DNA of 64,000 nt. Source: Kitasatospora sp. NBC_01250 (GTDB lineage Bacteria > Actinomycetota > Actinomycetes > Streptomycetales > Streptomycetaceae). The stretch is from the NCBI RefSeq assembly GCF_036226465.1, contig NZ_CP108476.1, forward strand, positions 8,556,001-8,620,000, given 5' to 3'. Below are positions 8,813 to 16,932 of this stretch, one piece after another; within the stretch, counting starts at the first letter, position 1, and each line of letters begins with the position of its first letter. The translations under genes were made by a program, and so were the position numbers. The notes under the pieces were generated by a model that saw only the letters and a program-made list of their open reading frames with translations, ran no database searches and was not told the DNA's origin.

Positions 8813-8861
8813 CGGGTCGCCCGATCGACCGACCCGTCCGCCCGGGCCCGGCTCCTAGCGT
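8813..8861 (+). promoter_or_regulatory. Promoter of USP-GDPD-zwf operon: CGGGTCG palindrome and TAGCGT -10
   Basis: An inverted repeat, CGGGTCG (8813-8819) and CGACCCG (8830-8836) around a 10-bp centre, precedes -10 TAGCGT at 8856-8861. With transcription starting near 8867 the palindrome centre is about -42, the usual position of an activator touching sigma region 4. CCTAGCGTGGA is shared with the promoter at 4986-4996. No match to a specific known regulator box is claimed. Confidence 0.45.
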
Positions 8862-8941
8862 GGAAGGCGGCCCCGCGGCCAGCGACAGCAGCGGACTGCG
8901 GGGCCGCACCACGGACAGCAGGACACCCTGAGGAGCGGAGC

Positions 8942-9508
8942 ATGTCGGTACTCGTGAAGCGTGTGGTGGTCGGTGTGGACGGCTCCCCGGGAAGCCTGCT
9001 GGCACTGCGGCGGGCCGCGTACGAGGCGCTGCGCCACCAGGCCGAGCTCTGCCCGGTGCTGGTCTGGGAGCTGCCCGGCGGCGACGCGCCGCGCCCCTCG
9101 AAGCCGACCTCCTTCCCGGCCCTCGACGCCCTGTGCCGCCGTTGCGAGAAGGCGGCCGAGAAGCGGCTCGCGGCCGCCTGCGATGCCGCCCTCGCGGACG
9201 TCCCGGACGGCCTACGGCTCTCGCCCGCGGTCCTTCGGGGGCAGCCGGGCCCGGCCCTCGTCGCCTGCTCGCGGCACGACACCGACCTCCTCGTGCTGGG
9301 GGTCGGTGGCCACCGCCCGGGTCACCGGTTCCGCCGCCGCTCGGCCCGGCGGTACTGCCTCAAGCACGCCCGGTGCCCGGTGCTCATCGGGTACTCCGCC
9401 GTCCAGGGCGGCTGCGTCGACCAGTTGGCGCCACCCGGGCCGGCGGGCGACGCCCGGGGCCGAGGGGTGGGGAGGGCCGGAGGCGGCAGCCATGCACCCG
9501 CAGCCTGA
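8942..9508 (+). CDS. Universal stress protein with degenerate ATP loop
   Basis: Protein of 188 residues. UspA start 'VVVGVDGSPGSLLALRRAA' and end 'CLKHARCPVLIG'. The expected G-S of the nucleotide loop reads R-S ('RFRRRSARRYC'), so ATP binding may be lost. A Gly-Ala-rich tail of about 35 residues follows the USP fold. ATG 8942 follows GGAGCGG. The last 17 bases overlap the start of the next gene (9492), so it heads a tightly coupled operon with the GDPD-like gene, glucose-6-phosphate dehydrogenase and a SLOG-fold gene. Confidence 0.88.
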   Translation: MSVLVKRVVVGVDGSPGSLLALRRAAYEALRHQAELCPVLVWELPGGDAPRPSKPTSFPALDALCRRCEKAAEKRLAAACDAALADVPDGLRLSPAVLRGQPGPALVACSRHDTDLLVLGVGGHRPGHRFRRRSARRYCLKHARCPVLIGYSAVQGGCVDQLAPPGPAGDARGRGVGRAGGGSHAPAA

Positions 9509-10646
9509 CCGCTGGGCCGACCGCAGCCGTCGTCCGCTCGTGATCGCCCACCGCGCCGGGGGCGGCGACCTGCCGGAGAACACCCTGGAGGCGGTTCGGG
9601 CCGCGGTGGCCGCGCCGGCCGACCTGGTGTGGCTCAGCGTCCAGGTCAGCAGCGACGGGGTCCCGGTGCTCTACCGGCCGGCCGAACTGCACGCCCTCAC
9701 CGACGGCTGCGGCCGGGTCGGTGAGCACACCGCCGCCGAGCTGACCGCACTCAACGCCGGGCACGCCTTCGTCGCCGCGGACGGCAGCCGCCCCTACCGC
9801 GCTCCGCACCGGAAGGCCCGGCTGCCGACCCTCGCGGCGGCACTGGCGGCCGTGCCTGCGCAGACTCCGCTGATCCTCGACCTCAAATCCCCGCAGCCCG
9901 TGCGGCTGGTCCGCGCGATCACCCGGCTCCTGGACGACCGGACGCGCCGGGGGACGCGCGGGTGGGAGCGCATCCGGTTCTACTCCACCGAGCCGTCGGC
10001 CCTGCGAGTCGTCCGGCGTGCGCACCCCCGGTCGATGACTTTCGAGGACCGCGACACCACCAGGGGCCGGCTGCTGGCCGCCCGCCTCACCGGCAACTGC
10101 CCCCCGTCACCCGTGCCCGGGCGCTGGGTCGGCTTCGAGCTGCGCCGCGATCTGGTCGTGGCCGAGGACTGCATGCTCGGCCGGGCCTGCGGCACCGTGC
10201 ACGACGCGGTGCTGTGGGACCGGCGGACCGTGGACTGCTGCCACCGCGTCGCCGGCGTCGCCGTCGTCGTGTTCGGGGTCGACAATGCGTCCGACTACCG
10301 CGAGGCCGCCCGGCTGGGCGCCGACGCCGTGCTCACCGACCACCCCGCCGCGCTGCTGGCCGTCACCGGCCGCCGCGCCTCGGCACCCTTCGCCGCGGAA
10401 CAGTCCGTCGGCGCCTCAAGCGGGTCGGATGGCCCATCCGGAGGAAGAACACCGCTGCGTCGTGTCCCGGCCGACGAGGACGACGGGAGGGCCGCACCAT
10501 GTGCTGTGGACGGACCGACCGCAGGTGCCCTGGCCCGGCGAACCCGTCGCGCTCCCGCCCTCTGTGGCCCCGGCGAGTTCACGGACAGGATCCTCTCCGC
10601 GATGCGCGGCGAGTTCGGCGGACACGCAGAGAAGCAGACTCCATGA
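9492..10646 (+). CDS. Glycerophosphodiester phosphodiesterase-like protein, active site altered
   Basis: Protein of 384 residues. The GDPD TIM barrel is recognisable over about 15-300: 'IAHRAGGGDLPENTLEA' keeps H20-R21 and E29-N30. At the usual metal-binding Glu-x-Asp the sequence reads W47-L-S49 ('LVWLSVQVSSDG'), and the usual catalytic His is Arg-62 ('LYRPAEL'). A related actinobacterial and proteobacterial GDPD subgroup with the same substitutions exists as far as I recall, so this looks like a conserved variant rather than decay. Residues after about 300 form a tail without a recognised fold. It overlaps the USP gene by 17 bp and zwf by 4 bp (ATGA). Confidence 0.75.
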   Translation: MHPQPDRWADRSRRPLVIAHRAGGGDLPENTLEAVRAAVAAPADLVWLSVQVSSDGVPVLYRPAELHALTDGCGRVGEHTAAELTALNAGHAFVAADGSRPYRAPHRKARLPTLAAALAAVPAQTPLILDLKSPQPVRLVRAITRLLDDRTRRGTRGWERIRFYSTEPSALRVVRRAHPRSMTFEDRDTTRGRLLAARLTGNCPPSPVPGRWVGFELRRDLVVAEDCMLGRACGTVHDAVLWDRRTVDCCHRVAGVAVVVFGVDNASDYREAARLGADAVLTDHPAALLAVTGRRASAPFAAEQSVGASSGSDGPSGGRTPLRRVPADEDDGRAAPCAVDGPTAGALARRTRRAPALCGPGEFTDRILSAMRGEFGGHAEKQTP

Positions 10647-12115
10647 CCACCACCACGCCCGCGGCCCCGACCGCCCCCATGACCACCGACCGCCCCGAGC
10701 AGCACGTCATCGTGCTGTTCGGCGCGACCGGTGACCTCGCCCGGCGCAAACTGCTCCCGGGCCTGTTCCACCTCGCCAAGGCCGGTCTGCTCCCCGAGGA
10801 TTACCGGATCGTCGGCTCGGCACCGGCCCAGTACGCGCTCAGCGATGAGGAGTTCCGCCGGCACGCCGAGGACGCGGTGCGGGAGTTCGGCCTCGCCGAG
10901 CCCACCGGCGCGAGCTGGCAGGCCTTCGCTGACCGCTTGAGCTTCGGCGCCGCCGACCCGGAGGATCCGCAGCCGCTGCTGGGTGCGGTCCGGGCCGCCG
11001 AGCAGGCCATCGGCGGCAGCCCGCGCCGGCTGTGCCATCTGGCCGTCCCACCGGCCGCGTTCACCTCCGTCATCGCCATGCTCGGCGACACCGGCCTGGC
11101 CCGCGACACCCGGGTGATCATCGAGAAGCCGTTCGGCACTGACCTCGCCTCGGCCCGCGCGCTCAACGAGACCGTGCACGCCGTCTTCGACGAGTCCCAG
11201 GTGTTCCGCATCGACCACTTCCTGGGCAAGGAGTCCGTCGACAACATCCTCGCCCTGCGCTTCGCCAACGGACTGTTCGAACCCGTCTGGAACCGCGAGC
11301 ACATCAGCCACGTCGAGATCGACGTGCCCGAGACGATCGGGATCGAGGGCCGCGCCGCCTTCTTCGAGGAGACCGGCACCTACCGGGACATGATCGTCAC
11401 CCACCTGTTCCAGGTGCTCGGCATCGTGGCGATGGAGCCACCCGTCTCCCTCAGCGCGCAGCCCCTGCGCGACGAGAAGGCCAAGGTCTTCAACGCCCTC
11501 GAACCCCTCGACCCCGCTGCTGTGGTGCGCGGGCAGTACGACGGCTACCGGTCCGAGCCGGGAGTGGATCCGCAGTCGCAGACCGAGACGTTCATCGCGC
11601 TGCGCGCGCAGGTGGACAACTGGCGGTGGTCCGGTGTCCCGTTCTTCCTGCGCTCCGGCAAGTCGATGGCCAAGCGCCGCCAGACCGTCACCCTGCACTT
11701 CAAGAAGCCCCCGCGGCGGATGTTCCCCGACGACGCGCACGACGGCCCCGGCGCGGAACGCGGCAACGCCCTGGTGATCGACTTCGACGATCCCGGCTGG
11801 ATCAGCGCCCGCTTCCTCACCAAGGAACCGGGACCGGCGATGCGGCTCGGCACCGCGGAGATGACCTTCCGCTACGCGGACTCCTTCCGGCGCCGCCACG
11901 GCCTGGAGGGCTACGAACGCCTCCTGCTGGACGCGATGCTCGGCGACCAGTCGCTGTTCACCCGCTCGGACTCGATCGAGCGCCTGTGGGAGATCTCCGG
12001 CGAACTCCTGGCCCGCCCACGGCCCGTGGAGCCGTATGCGCCCGGCTCCTGGGGCCCCGGGTCGATCGACGGGCTCATCGCGCCGCACCACTGGTACCTG
12101 CCCGACGACGAGTAG
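10643..12115 (+). CDS. zwf: Glucose-6-phosphate 1-dehydrogenase
   Basis: Protein of 490 residues, full length for the family. NADP-binding motif 'FGATGDLARRKLLPGLFHL' near residues 27-45, active-site motif 'RIDHFLGKE' with substrate-binding His/Lys, and the C-terminal glucose-6-phosphate dehydrogenase domain are intact. It oxidises glucose-6-phosphate to 6-phosphogluconolactone and makes NADPH in the oxidative pentose-phosphate pathway. The usual opcA, tal, tkt neighbours are absent, so this is probably a second copy devoted to NADPH supply under stress. The ATGA overlap couples it to the GDPD-like gene. Confidence 0.96.
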   Translation: MTTTTPAAPTAPMTTDRPEQHVIVLFGATGDLARRKLLPGLFHLAKAGLLPEDYRIVGSAPAQYALSDEEFRRHAEDAVREFGLAEPTGASWQAFADRLSFGAADPEDPQPLLGAVRAAEQAIGGSPRRLCHLAVPPAAFTSVIAMLGDTGLARDTRVIIEKPFGTDLASARALNETVHAVFDESQVFRIDHFLGKESVDNILALRFANGLFEPVWNREHISHVEIDVPETIGIEGRAAFFEETGTYRDMIVTHLFQVLGIVAMEPPVSLSAQPLRDEKAKVFNALEPLDPAAVVRGQYDGYRSEPGVDPQSQTETFIALRAQVDNWRWSGVPFFLRSGKSMAKRRQTVTLHFKKPPRRMFPDDAHDGPGAERGNALVIDFDDPGWISARFLTKEPGPAMRLGTAEMTFRYADSFRRRHGLEGYERLLLDAMLGDQSLFTRSDSIERLWEISGELLARPRPVEPYAPGSWGPGSIDGLIAPHHWYLPDDE

Positions 12116-12124
12116 GGAGCAGCG

Positions 12125-12598
12125 GTGGTCCAGGTGGCGGTCTGCGGTCCCGCGCAGTGCAGTGCGGCCGAGGAGGCGGCGGCCCGGGAGGTCGGGGCCC
12201 TGTTGGCGCGCGCGGGCGCGGTCGTCCTCTGCGGGGGTTACGGCGGGGTCATGGCCGCGGTGGCGCAGGGTGCGTCGGGTGCGGGCGGAACCGTCGTCGG
12301 CATCCTGTCCGGGGCCGACCGGTCCGGGGCCTCGCCCGGCCTGACCGTCGGGGTGGCCACCGGCATGGGGCAGGCCCGCAACAGCGTCCTGGTCGGCTCC
12401 GCGGATGCGGTCATCGTCGTCGGCGGGTCATGGGGGACGCTCTCCGAGGTGGCGATGGCCATGCGGCGAGGCATCGGGCCGGTGGTCACTCTTGGCGGCT
12501 GGCGGGTCACCGACGCGCGGGGCGAAGCCGTCCCGGGCCCCGTGGCGGCCGACAGCCCGGCTGCTGCTGTCCGGCTCGCCCTGGCAGGCCGGGGCTGA
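12125..12598 (+). CDS. SLOG/LOG-like Rossmann protein (TIGR00725 type)
   Basis: Protein of 157 residues with GTG start 12125, 9 bp after zwf. Glycine-rich motifs 'LCGGYGGVMAAVAQGA' and 'VGGSWGTLSEVAMAMRRG' match the nucleotide-binding and PGGxGT-like loops of the DprA/LOG superfamily. The second loop departs from the LOG catalytic PGGxGTxxE by having 'GGSWGTLSE'. Members bind nucleotides or nucleotide sugars; some release cytokinin bases from their ribosides. Function here is unknown. It is the last gene of the USP-GDPD-zwf operon. Confidence 0.75.
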   Translation: MVQVAVCGPAQCSAAEEAAAREVGALLARAGAVVLCGGYGGVMAAVAQGASGAGGTVVGILSGADRSGASPGLTVGVATGMGQARNSVLVGSADAVIVVGGSWGTLSEVAMAMRRGIGPVVTLGGWRVTDARGEAVPGPVAADSPAAAVRLALAGRG

Positions 12599-12851
12599 CA
12601 CGGCGGTGCTCCGGCTCCTGCTCCTGACGCCGGCTGGTAGCCGGTCGGGGCCGGTCGCGGCGCGGGGCCGCCTGGCGTGGAACGCGATGTGACAGGCTGG
12701 CCGGACCAAGGCCCGGTCCTGCCGGACGGACCTGGCAGTCAATCAGATCCCCGCCCGGGACACACGCCGGGGACCAGCGGAGTGGACGAGGTGTTCCAGT
12801 GGCCGACGGACTGCGCGGGCGCCCCGGGGCGCCCCGGCCAGGAGGGCGGCG
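12599..12851. other. Intergenic region before FUSC gene
   Basis: No gene seen. GCCTGGCGTGGAACGCG at 12669-12685 resembles the CCTAGCGTGGA promoter element of the two upstream USP genes with one change in the -10 (TGGCGT), a weak promoter candidate. Confidence 0.3.
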
Positions 12852-15047
12852 GTGACGGCCGGGCGGCTCCTCGGCGGCGGGGCACCCGGCAGGTGGCTGC
12901 GGGCACAGCCGGAGGGACCGGCGGCGCTGCGGCGGGCGGCGCGGGTGACCGTCGCCGGGTGCGCGGGCTTCTACCCGTGCCGGTACGGCCTCGGCGACTC
13001 GGTGATCGCCCTCTACGCCATCTTCGGCGCGCTTCCCCTGAGCCTGTTCTGCCGGATCCCCGGTGGCGCGGCGCAGCGGGCCCGGACCCTGCTGCTGGCG
13101 CTGCCCGCCGGCTGGGTCCTGGTCACCATGGGCACCCTGCTGGCGGTGCATGCCTGGGCGGCGGCCATCGGCATGTTCGTGGTGGGCTTCATCATCGCCT
13201 TCCTGACGGTGGGAGGACCGCGGCCGGCCGGCCTGGCCATCGCCTTCCAGCTGTTCTACGTGCTGCCCTGCTTTCCCCCGTACGCACCGGGGTCACTGGG
13301 CTCCAGGCTCATCGGCCTCACGATCGGGATCGTGCTGGCCGGCCTCGCCGAACGGCTGGTCTTTCCCGGCCCGCCGCCGGTGCCCTACCGGGTGGTGCTG
13401 GCCGACGCGGTGGCCGCCGTCGCCGCGTACAGCGGGGCCCTCGCCGACGACCTGCGCAGCCCGGCGACGCCCGCCACGGCGGCGCTCGAGCGGCAGGTGC
13501 AGGCCGAACGGGCGTACGAGGCGGCCCGGCCGGTCCGTCAGCCGTCGACCGAACGCCCCACCTCACCCTCGGCCCGGGACCGAGCGCTCAACCAGGCGTG
13601 TGCGGCGCTCTGGCACATCCGCGGTCGGCTGGACCGACTGCTCGACGGCCGCGACGGGAAGTCCGCCGCCCCGGCCGCGGCGGCCTTGCTGGATCGCGTC
13701 GCGGCGTCCCTGCGCGCTGACGCCGAAGCGCTGTGCACGGGTACCGCCCCGCTGCGCGTCGACGGCCTCGACGCGGCTCTCGGCGTGTTCGACGCCAGTC
13801 GCGTCGGTGAGCGGCCGCCGCCACCGGCCACCCGGTTGCTGCGCCACGCGATGGTGCGGGAGGTGGCCACAGCCACCTGGGTGGCGACGGAAGCCACGCG
13901 GATCGCGCTCGGCGTGCGGCCCCCGGCCGGGGAGCGGAGCCGACCGTACCGTCAGGTGTTCTGGTACGCGTTCGCACCCGCGCCCGTGCTGTGGTGGCGC
14001 CGGCTGGGAGTCCACCTGACGCCCCGTTCGGTCCACCTGCAGAACGCCCTGCGCACCGCGGTGGCGCTGGCCGCCGCCCGCCTGCTGGTCGGTGCGCTCG
14101 ATCTCTCCCACGGATTCTGGGTGCTGCTGGCGACCGTCAGCCTGATGCGGACCTCGGCCTCGGACACCCGCGCCGCCCTGCGCCCCGCCTTCCTCGGCAC
14201 GATCGCCGGAGCCGCGGTCGCCGCGCTCATGCTCTTCCTGGTCGGCGACGTGCCCGCCTTCTACGCGGCGCTGCTCCCCGTCCTGATGCTCGTCGGCTTC
14301 ACGCTGGGGCTGGTGTGCGGCCCGGCCTGGATGCAGGGCCTGTTCACGCTGACCTTCATCGTGATCTTCAGTCAGCTCTCCACCCCCAACTGGCACCTCT
14401 CGGAGGTCCGGCTCACCGACGTCCTGATCGGCGGGGTGGTCGGAGGCGTCGCCAGCCTGCTCGCCTGGCCCAAGGGCGGCTACGGCGCGCTGCGCAGGGA
14501 CATCGGCGACTTCCTCGCCCGCGGTGCCACGGCGTGCCGAGCCGTGGTCACCGAAGTGAGCGGCCCGGCGACGGACGAGGACCCGCTGCGCCCCGCGCGC
14601 CGCGCGATGCTGCTCGCCGACGCGTCCTCCGCGCAGTACCAGTCGGAACGCACCCACCAGTACACGGCGTCCTCCGGCTGGGAGGCGGCCCTGGCAGCCG
14701 GCCATTTCATCGTCTACGGCGGTGACTTCCTCCTGGTCCGCCATCGGAGCGAGGGGCTCGCACCGCTGCCCCCGGCCGCGGTGGCGGCGCTCTCGGCCCT
14801 GTCCGAGAGGGTGGCGGCGATGGCCCTGCGGACCGCGGACGCCTTCGGCACCGGGGACCTCGCGCAGGGGGAGCGGACACCGGAGTGCCTGCCGGGCGGG
14901 TCGCACCCCCTGGAGGTCGCCGAGCAACTGCTCCCGGAGGTGACGGAGACCCACCTGTTCCTGGCCTCCGTCGAGGCCTGGCTGCTGGGAGTGGCGGACG
15001 ACCTGTCCCAGTACCGCCGGGCCGTGACCGGTTCGACGACTGCGTAG
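12852..15047 (+). CDS. FUSC-family membrane protein (aromatic-acid exporter-like)
   Basis: Protein of 731 residues with GTG start 12852. Two hydrophobic blocks (about 35-170 and 395-545, each about five to six helices) are separated and followed by soluble segments, the repeated layout of the FUSC/YccS/AaeB family. The second block contains 'LSHGFWVLLATVSLMRTSASDT', a typical FUSC motif. It probably sits in the cytoplasmic membrane and exports organic acids or other small molecules; the substrate is unknown. The stop is 1 bp from the convergent USP stop at 15049, leaving no room for a separate terminator. Confidence 0.85.
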   Translation: MTAGRLLGGGAPGRWLRAQPEGPAALRRAARVTVAGCAGFYPCRYGLGDSVIALYAIFGALPLSLFCRIPGGAAQRARTLLLALPAGWVLVTMGTLLAVHAWAAAIGMFVVGFIIAFLTVGGPRPAGLAIAFQLFYVLPCFPPYAPGSLGSRLIGLTIGIVLAGLAERLVFPGPPPVPYRVVLADAVAAVAAYSGALADDLRSPATPATAALERQVQAERAYEAARPVRQPSTERPTSPSARDRALNQACAALWHIRGRLDRLLDGRDGKSAAPAAAALLDRVAASLRADAEALCTGTAPLRVDGLDAALGVFDASRVGERPPPPATRLLRHAMVREVATATWVATEATRIALGVRPPAGERSRPYRQVFWYAFAPAPVLWWRRLGVHLTPRSVHLQNALRTAVALAAARLLVGALDLSHGFWVLLATVSLMRTSASDTRAALRPAFLGTIAGAAVAALMLFLVGDVPAFYAALLPVLMLVGFTLGLVCGPAWMQGLFTLTFIVIFSQLSTPNWHLSEVRLTDVLIGGVVGGVASLLAWPKGGYGALRRDIGDFLARGATACRAVVTEVSGPATDEDPLRPARRAMLLADASSAQYQSERTHQYTASSGWEAALAAGHFIVYGGDFLLVRHRSEGLAPLPPAAVAALSALSERVAAMALRTADAFGTGDLAQGERTPECLPGGSHPLEVAEQLLPEVTETHLFLASVEAWLLGVADDLSQYRRAVTGSTTA

Positions 15048-15048
15048 A

Positions 15049-15558
15049 TCATTGCTGGTGCGTGCGGCTCGGCGCACCCGGGCGTGGACGGCGCTGGCGT
15101 CGGCCGGCACTCTCGGGGAGGCAGGTGATCAGGACCGGGCAGCGGGCATGGACCAGGCAGTGCCGGTGGACGGAGCCGGACAGGCCCCGGCGCAGCACTC
15201 CGCGCGCGTCGGACCCCAGGACCAGCAGGTCACCCTCCTGGTCGGCACCGGCCACCAGGACGGCACCGGGACGACCGCGCACGACCCGGGTGACGATTTC
15301 GGGGCTGTCCGTGAAGCCGGCAAGAGCCTGGTCACGCGCGGCGCGCAGCTCGGCCCTGGCCAGGTCGCCCCGGGCCTCGCACAGCGCGACCGAGGCGGGC
15401 CACCGCACGTACACGGCCTCGCCCCCGGGCGGGAGGGCGTGCAGCAGCCACAGGGGCGCGCCGGACAGCGCCGCCTCCTGGGCTCCGTACCGCAGCGCGC
15501 TCACGCTGGCGGGTGAACCGTCGACTCCGACAACGACACGGTTGATCATGATCGACAT
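15049..15558 (-). CDS. Universal stress protein (third copy)
   Basis: Protein of 169 residues. 'MINRVVVGVDGSPASVSALRYGA' at the start and 'SGSVHRHCLVHARCPVLI' near the end are UspA hallmarks, with the GS of the ATP loop kept. ATG 15558 is chosen; an in-frame ATG at 15624 would add residues read from a duplicated 17-bp sequence and is unlikely. A basic tail of about 20 residues follows the domain. It is convergent with the FUSC gene. The TAGCGT promoter of the other two USP genes is not visible here. Confidence 0.85.
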   Translation of the reverse strand: MSIMINRVVVGVDGSPASVSALRYGAQEAALSGAPLWLLHALPPGGEAVYVRWPASVALCEARGDLARAELRAARDQALAGFTDSPEIVTRVVRGRPGAVLVAGADQEGDLLVLGSDARGVLRRGLSGSVHRHCLVHARCPVLITCLPESAGRRQRRPRPGAPSRTHQQ

Positions 15559-15583
15559 CCCCTGTTCCCGGTAGCGAAAAGGT

Positions 15584-15617
15584 CCCGGCGAACGGACAGT
15601 CCCGGCGAACGGACAGT
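15584..15617. repeat. 17-bp perfect tandem duplication upstream of USP gene
   Basis: CCCGGCGAACGGACAGT is present twice in direct succession (15584-15600 and 15601-15617), 26-59 bp upstream of the USP start at 15558, in its leader or promoter. Confidence 0.8.
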
Positions 15618-15669
15618 CCCGCACGTCCCCTGACGGAGACGGCGACTGCTTTCAGCGTTTCGCTGCGGC

Positions 15670-15680
15670 CAGGGCCTGTC
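15670..15680 (+). repeat. Dispersed CAGGGCCTGTC element, copy 1
   Basis: CAGGGCCTGTC, repeated exactly at 23300 and 53283. Each copy lies within a few hundred bases of a gene remnant (here the amidohydrolase fragment at 15758). It resembles termini of IS5-like elements in streptomycetes, from memory; no element is complete. Confidence 0.35.
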
Positions 15681-15757
15681 TGTCGTCCGATCAGCCCCCT
15701 GGCAGGGGGAAGGCCTCGCTCTGGTGCGGGACAGGTCCGTGCCCGGCGTCCCCTGGC

Positions 15758-15886
15758 CGGGAACCGGACCTGGTCATCCAGGGCGGTGGCGAAGTACGAA
15801 CCGGTGGAGACCGGGGCCAAGGGCCAGTCGCTGCCGTAGAGGGTGTGACCGGGGGCTGCGAAGGCCTGCAGGGACGGGAGGGCGGT
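15758..15886 (-). pseudogene. Remnant of amidohydrolase (TIM-barrel, PF04909-like) C-terminal region
   Basis: About 43 codons in one minus-strand frame read as the end of an Amidohydro_2-type metal-dependent hydrolase: 'HTLYGSDWPLAPVSTGSYF' matches the family's LYGSDWPxAP motif, whose Asp is the last metal/catalytic residue, followed by the 'ALDD' helix. Neither the rest of the barrel nor the C-terminal end of such a protein is present. It is therefore a short relic between the USP gene and the DUF4239 gene. The call rests on one strong motif. Confidence 0.5.
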
Positions 15887-15986
15887 GGGACTGCCGGACG
15901 GCTGGCGGCCGGGGCGCGGGCGTGCGAGCCTGGCAGGCGGCGCTGTCAGGGGGTTTCGAGCGGACAGGACGACGGGACCGGTCACG

Positions 15987-16829
15987 ATGCACCTGCTTCA
16001 GACGGCCGAGGCGGCGACGACTCTCAGCTGCCTGGCGGCCCTGTGGCTGCTGCCCGCCTCGCGGCCGGTCTGGCTCGCCACCGCGCTGCGGATCATCGGG
16101 ATCGTGGCGCTGGCGGATCTGATGGTCCCGCTCGGGCACTGGCTCTTCCCCAGGAGCCTGGCCAGCAACGACAACGGCCTCATGGCCGTGATCCTCGGGC
16201 TGGTCGGCACGCTCTTCGGTCTGATGGTCGCCTTCGTCGTCGTGGTGGTCTGGCAGTCGATGTCCGATGCCGACTCGGTGACGGCCCGTGAGGCCAACGC
16301 CCTGGCCGATCTGGAACGCGTCTCGCGGGGGTTCCCGGTGCGCATCCGCCGTCAGGTCCAGGGCGCGGTGCGCACCTACGCGCGTCTGGTGATCCACGAC
16401 GAGTGGCCCGCGCTGGCGCACGCGGGTGCCAGCGAGCGGGCCGGCGCCGCGCTGGCCGAGCTCTGGGAGGTCTACACACTGATGGGCCAGCCGGAGCGCG
16501 GCGATCCGCTGTACGCCCATTCCATGGCCCTGCTGACGAACCTCGACGACTGCCGGCGCCAGCGGCTCCTGCTGGCCGCCAAGCGCATCCCGACCGCGTT
16601 GTGGATGCTGATGGCCGCAGACTCGGTCATCATCGTGGCCATGGCCCAGGCGTTCGGCCTGTCGGGTCAGGCGCGCGACCGCCTCGTGATGATCAGCATC
16701 GTGGGCACGATCGCCCTGGTGCTCTTCCTGATCGGCGAGCTCGACGCCGCGTTCAGCGGTGACCTCAAGGTCAGTCCCGCGGCGTTCAGCACGGTCCTGG
16801 CGTCCCTGCAGAACCTGGAGGACTACTGA
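15987..16829 (+). CDS. DUF4239 (bestrophin-like) membrane protein
   Basis: Protein of 280 residues. Two N-terminal hydrophobic segments (about 10-60) and a third (about 65-90, 'LVGTLFGLMVAFVVVVVW') precede a soluble middle domain with 'EANALADLERV' and 'YARLVIHDEWPAL', then two C-terminal segments ('LWMLMAADSVIIVAMA' and 'ISIVGTIALVLFLI'). This is the DUF4239 pattern, distantly related to bestrophin channels; function unproven. ATG 15987 is chosen. The next gene, a binding-protein-like sensor, starts 103 bp downstream on the same strand, possibly in the same transcript. Confidence 0.8.
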   Translation: MHLLQTAEAATTLSCLAALWLLPASRPVWLATALRIIGIVALADLMVPLGHWLFPRSLASNDNGLMAVILGLVGTLFGLMVAFVVVVVWQSMSDADSVTAREANALADLERVSRGFPVRIRRQVQGAVRTYARLVIHDEWPALAHAGASERAGAALAELWEVYTLMGQPERGDPLYAHSMALLTNLDDCRRQRLLLAAKRIPTALWMLMAADSVIIVAMAQAFGLSGQARDRLVMISIVGTIALVLFLIGELDAAFSGDLKVSPAAFSTVLASLQNLEDY

Positions 16830-16932
16830 CCGTGTCCCGGTTCCGCAAGGCCCCCGCCCCGGCCCACACCCCCGCCCCCGACCCCGACCCCGCCCACACC
16901 CGCAGACGCCGGCACGCGCCCGGGAGCCCGCC

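Noticed and set aside
12677..13720. 347-codon + strand frame overlapping the FUSC gene
   Set aside because: Arg/Gly/Pro-rich shadow of the FUSC frame, which has membrane segments and family motifs.
16832..16932. GTG at 16832 and the Pro-Arg repeat as start of the AmiC-like protein
   Set aside because: GTG 16832 is in another frame; the repeat is simple sequence and homology begins just after GTG 16933.
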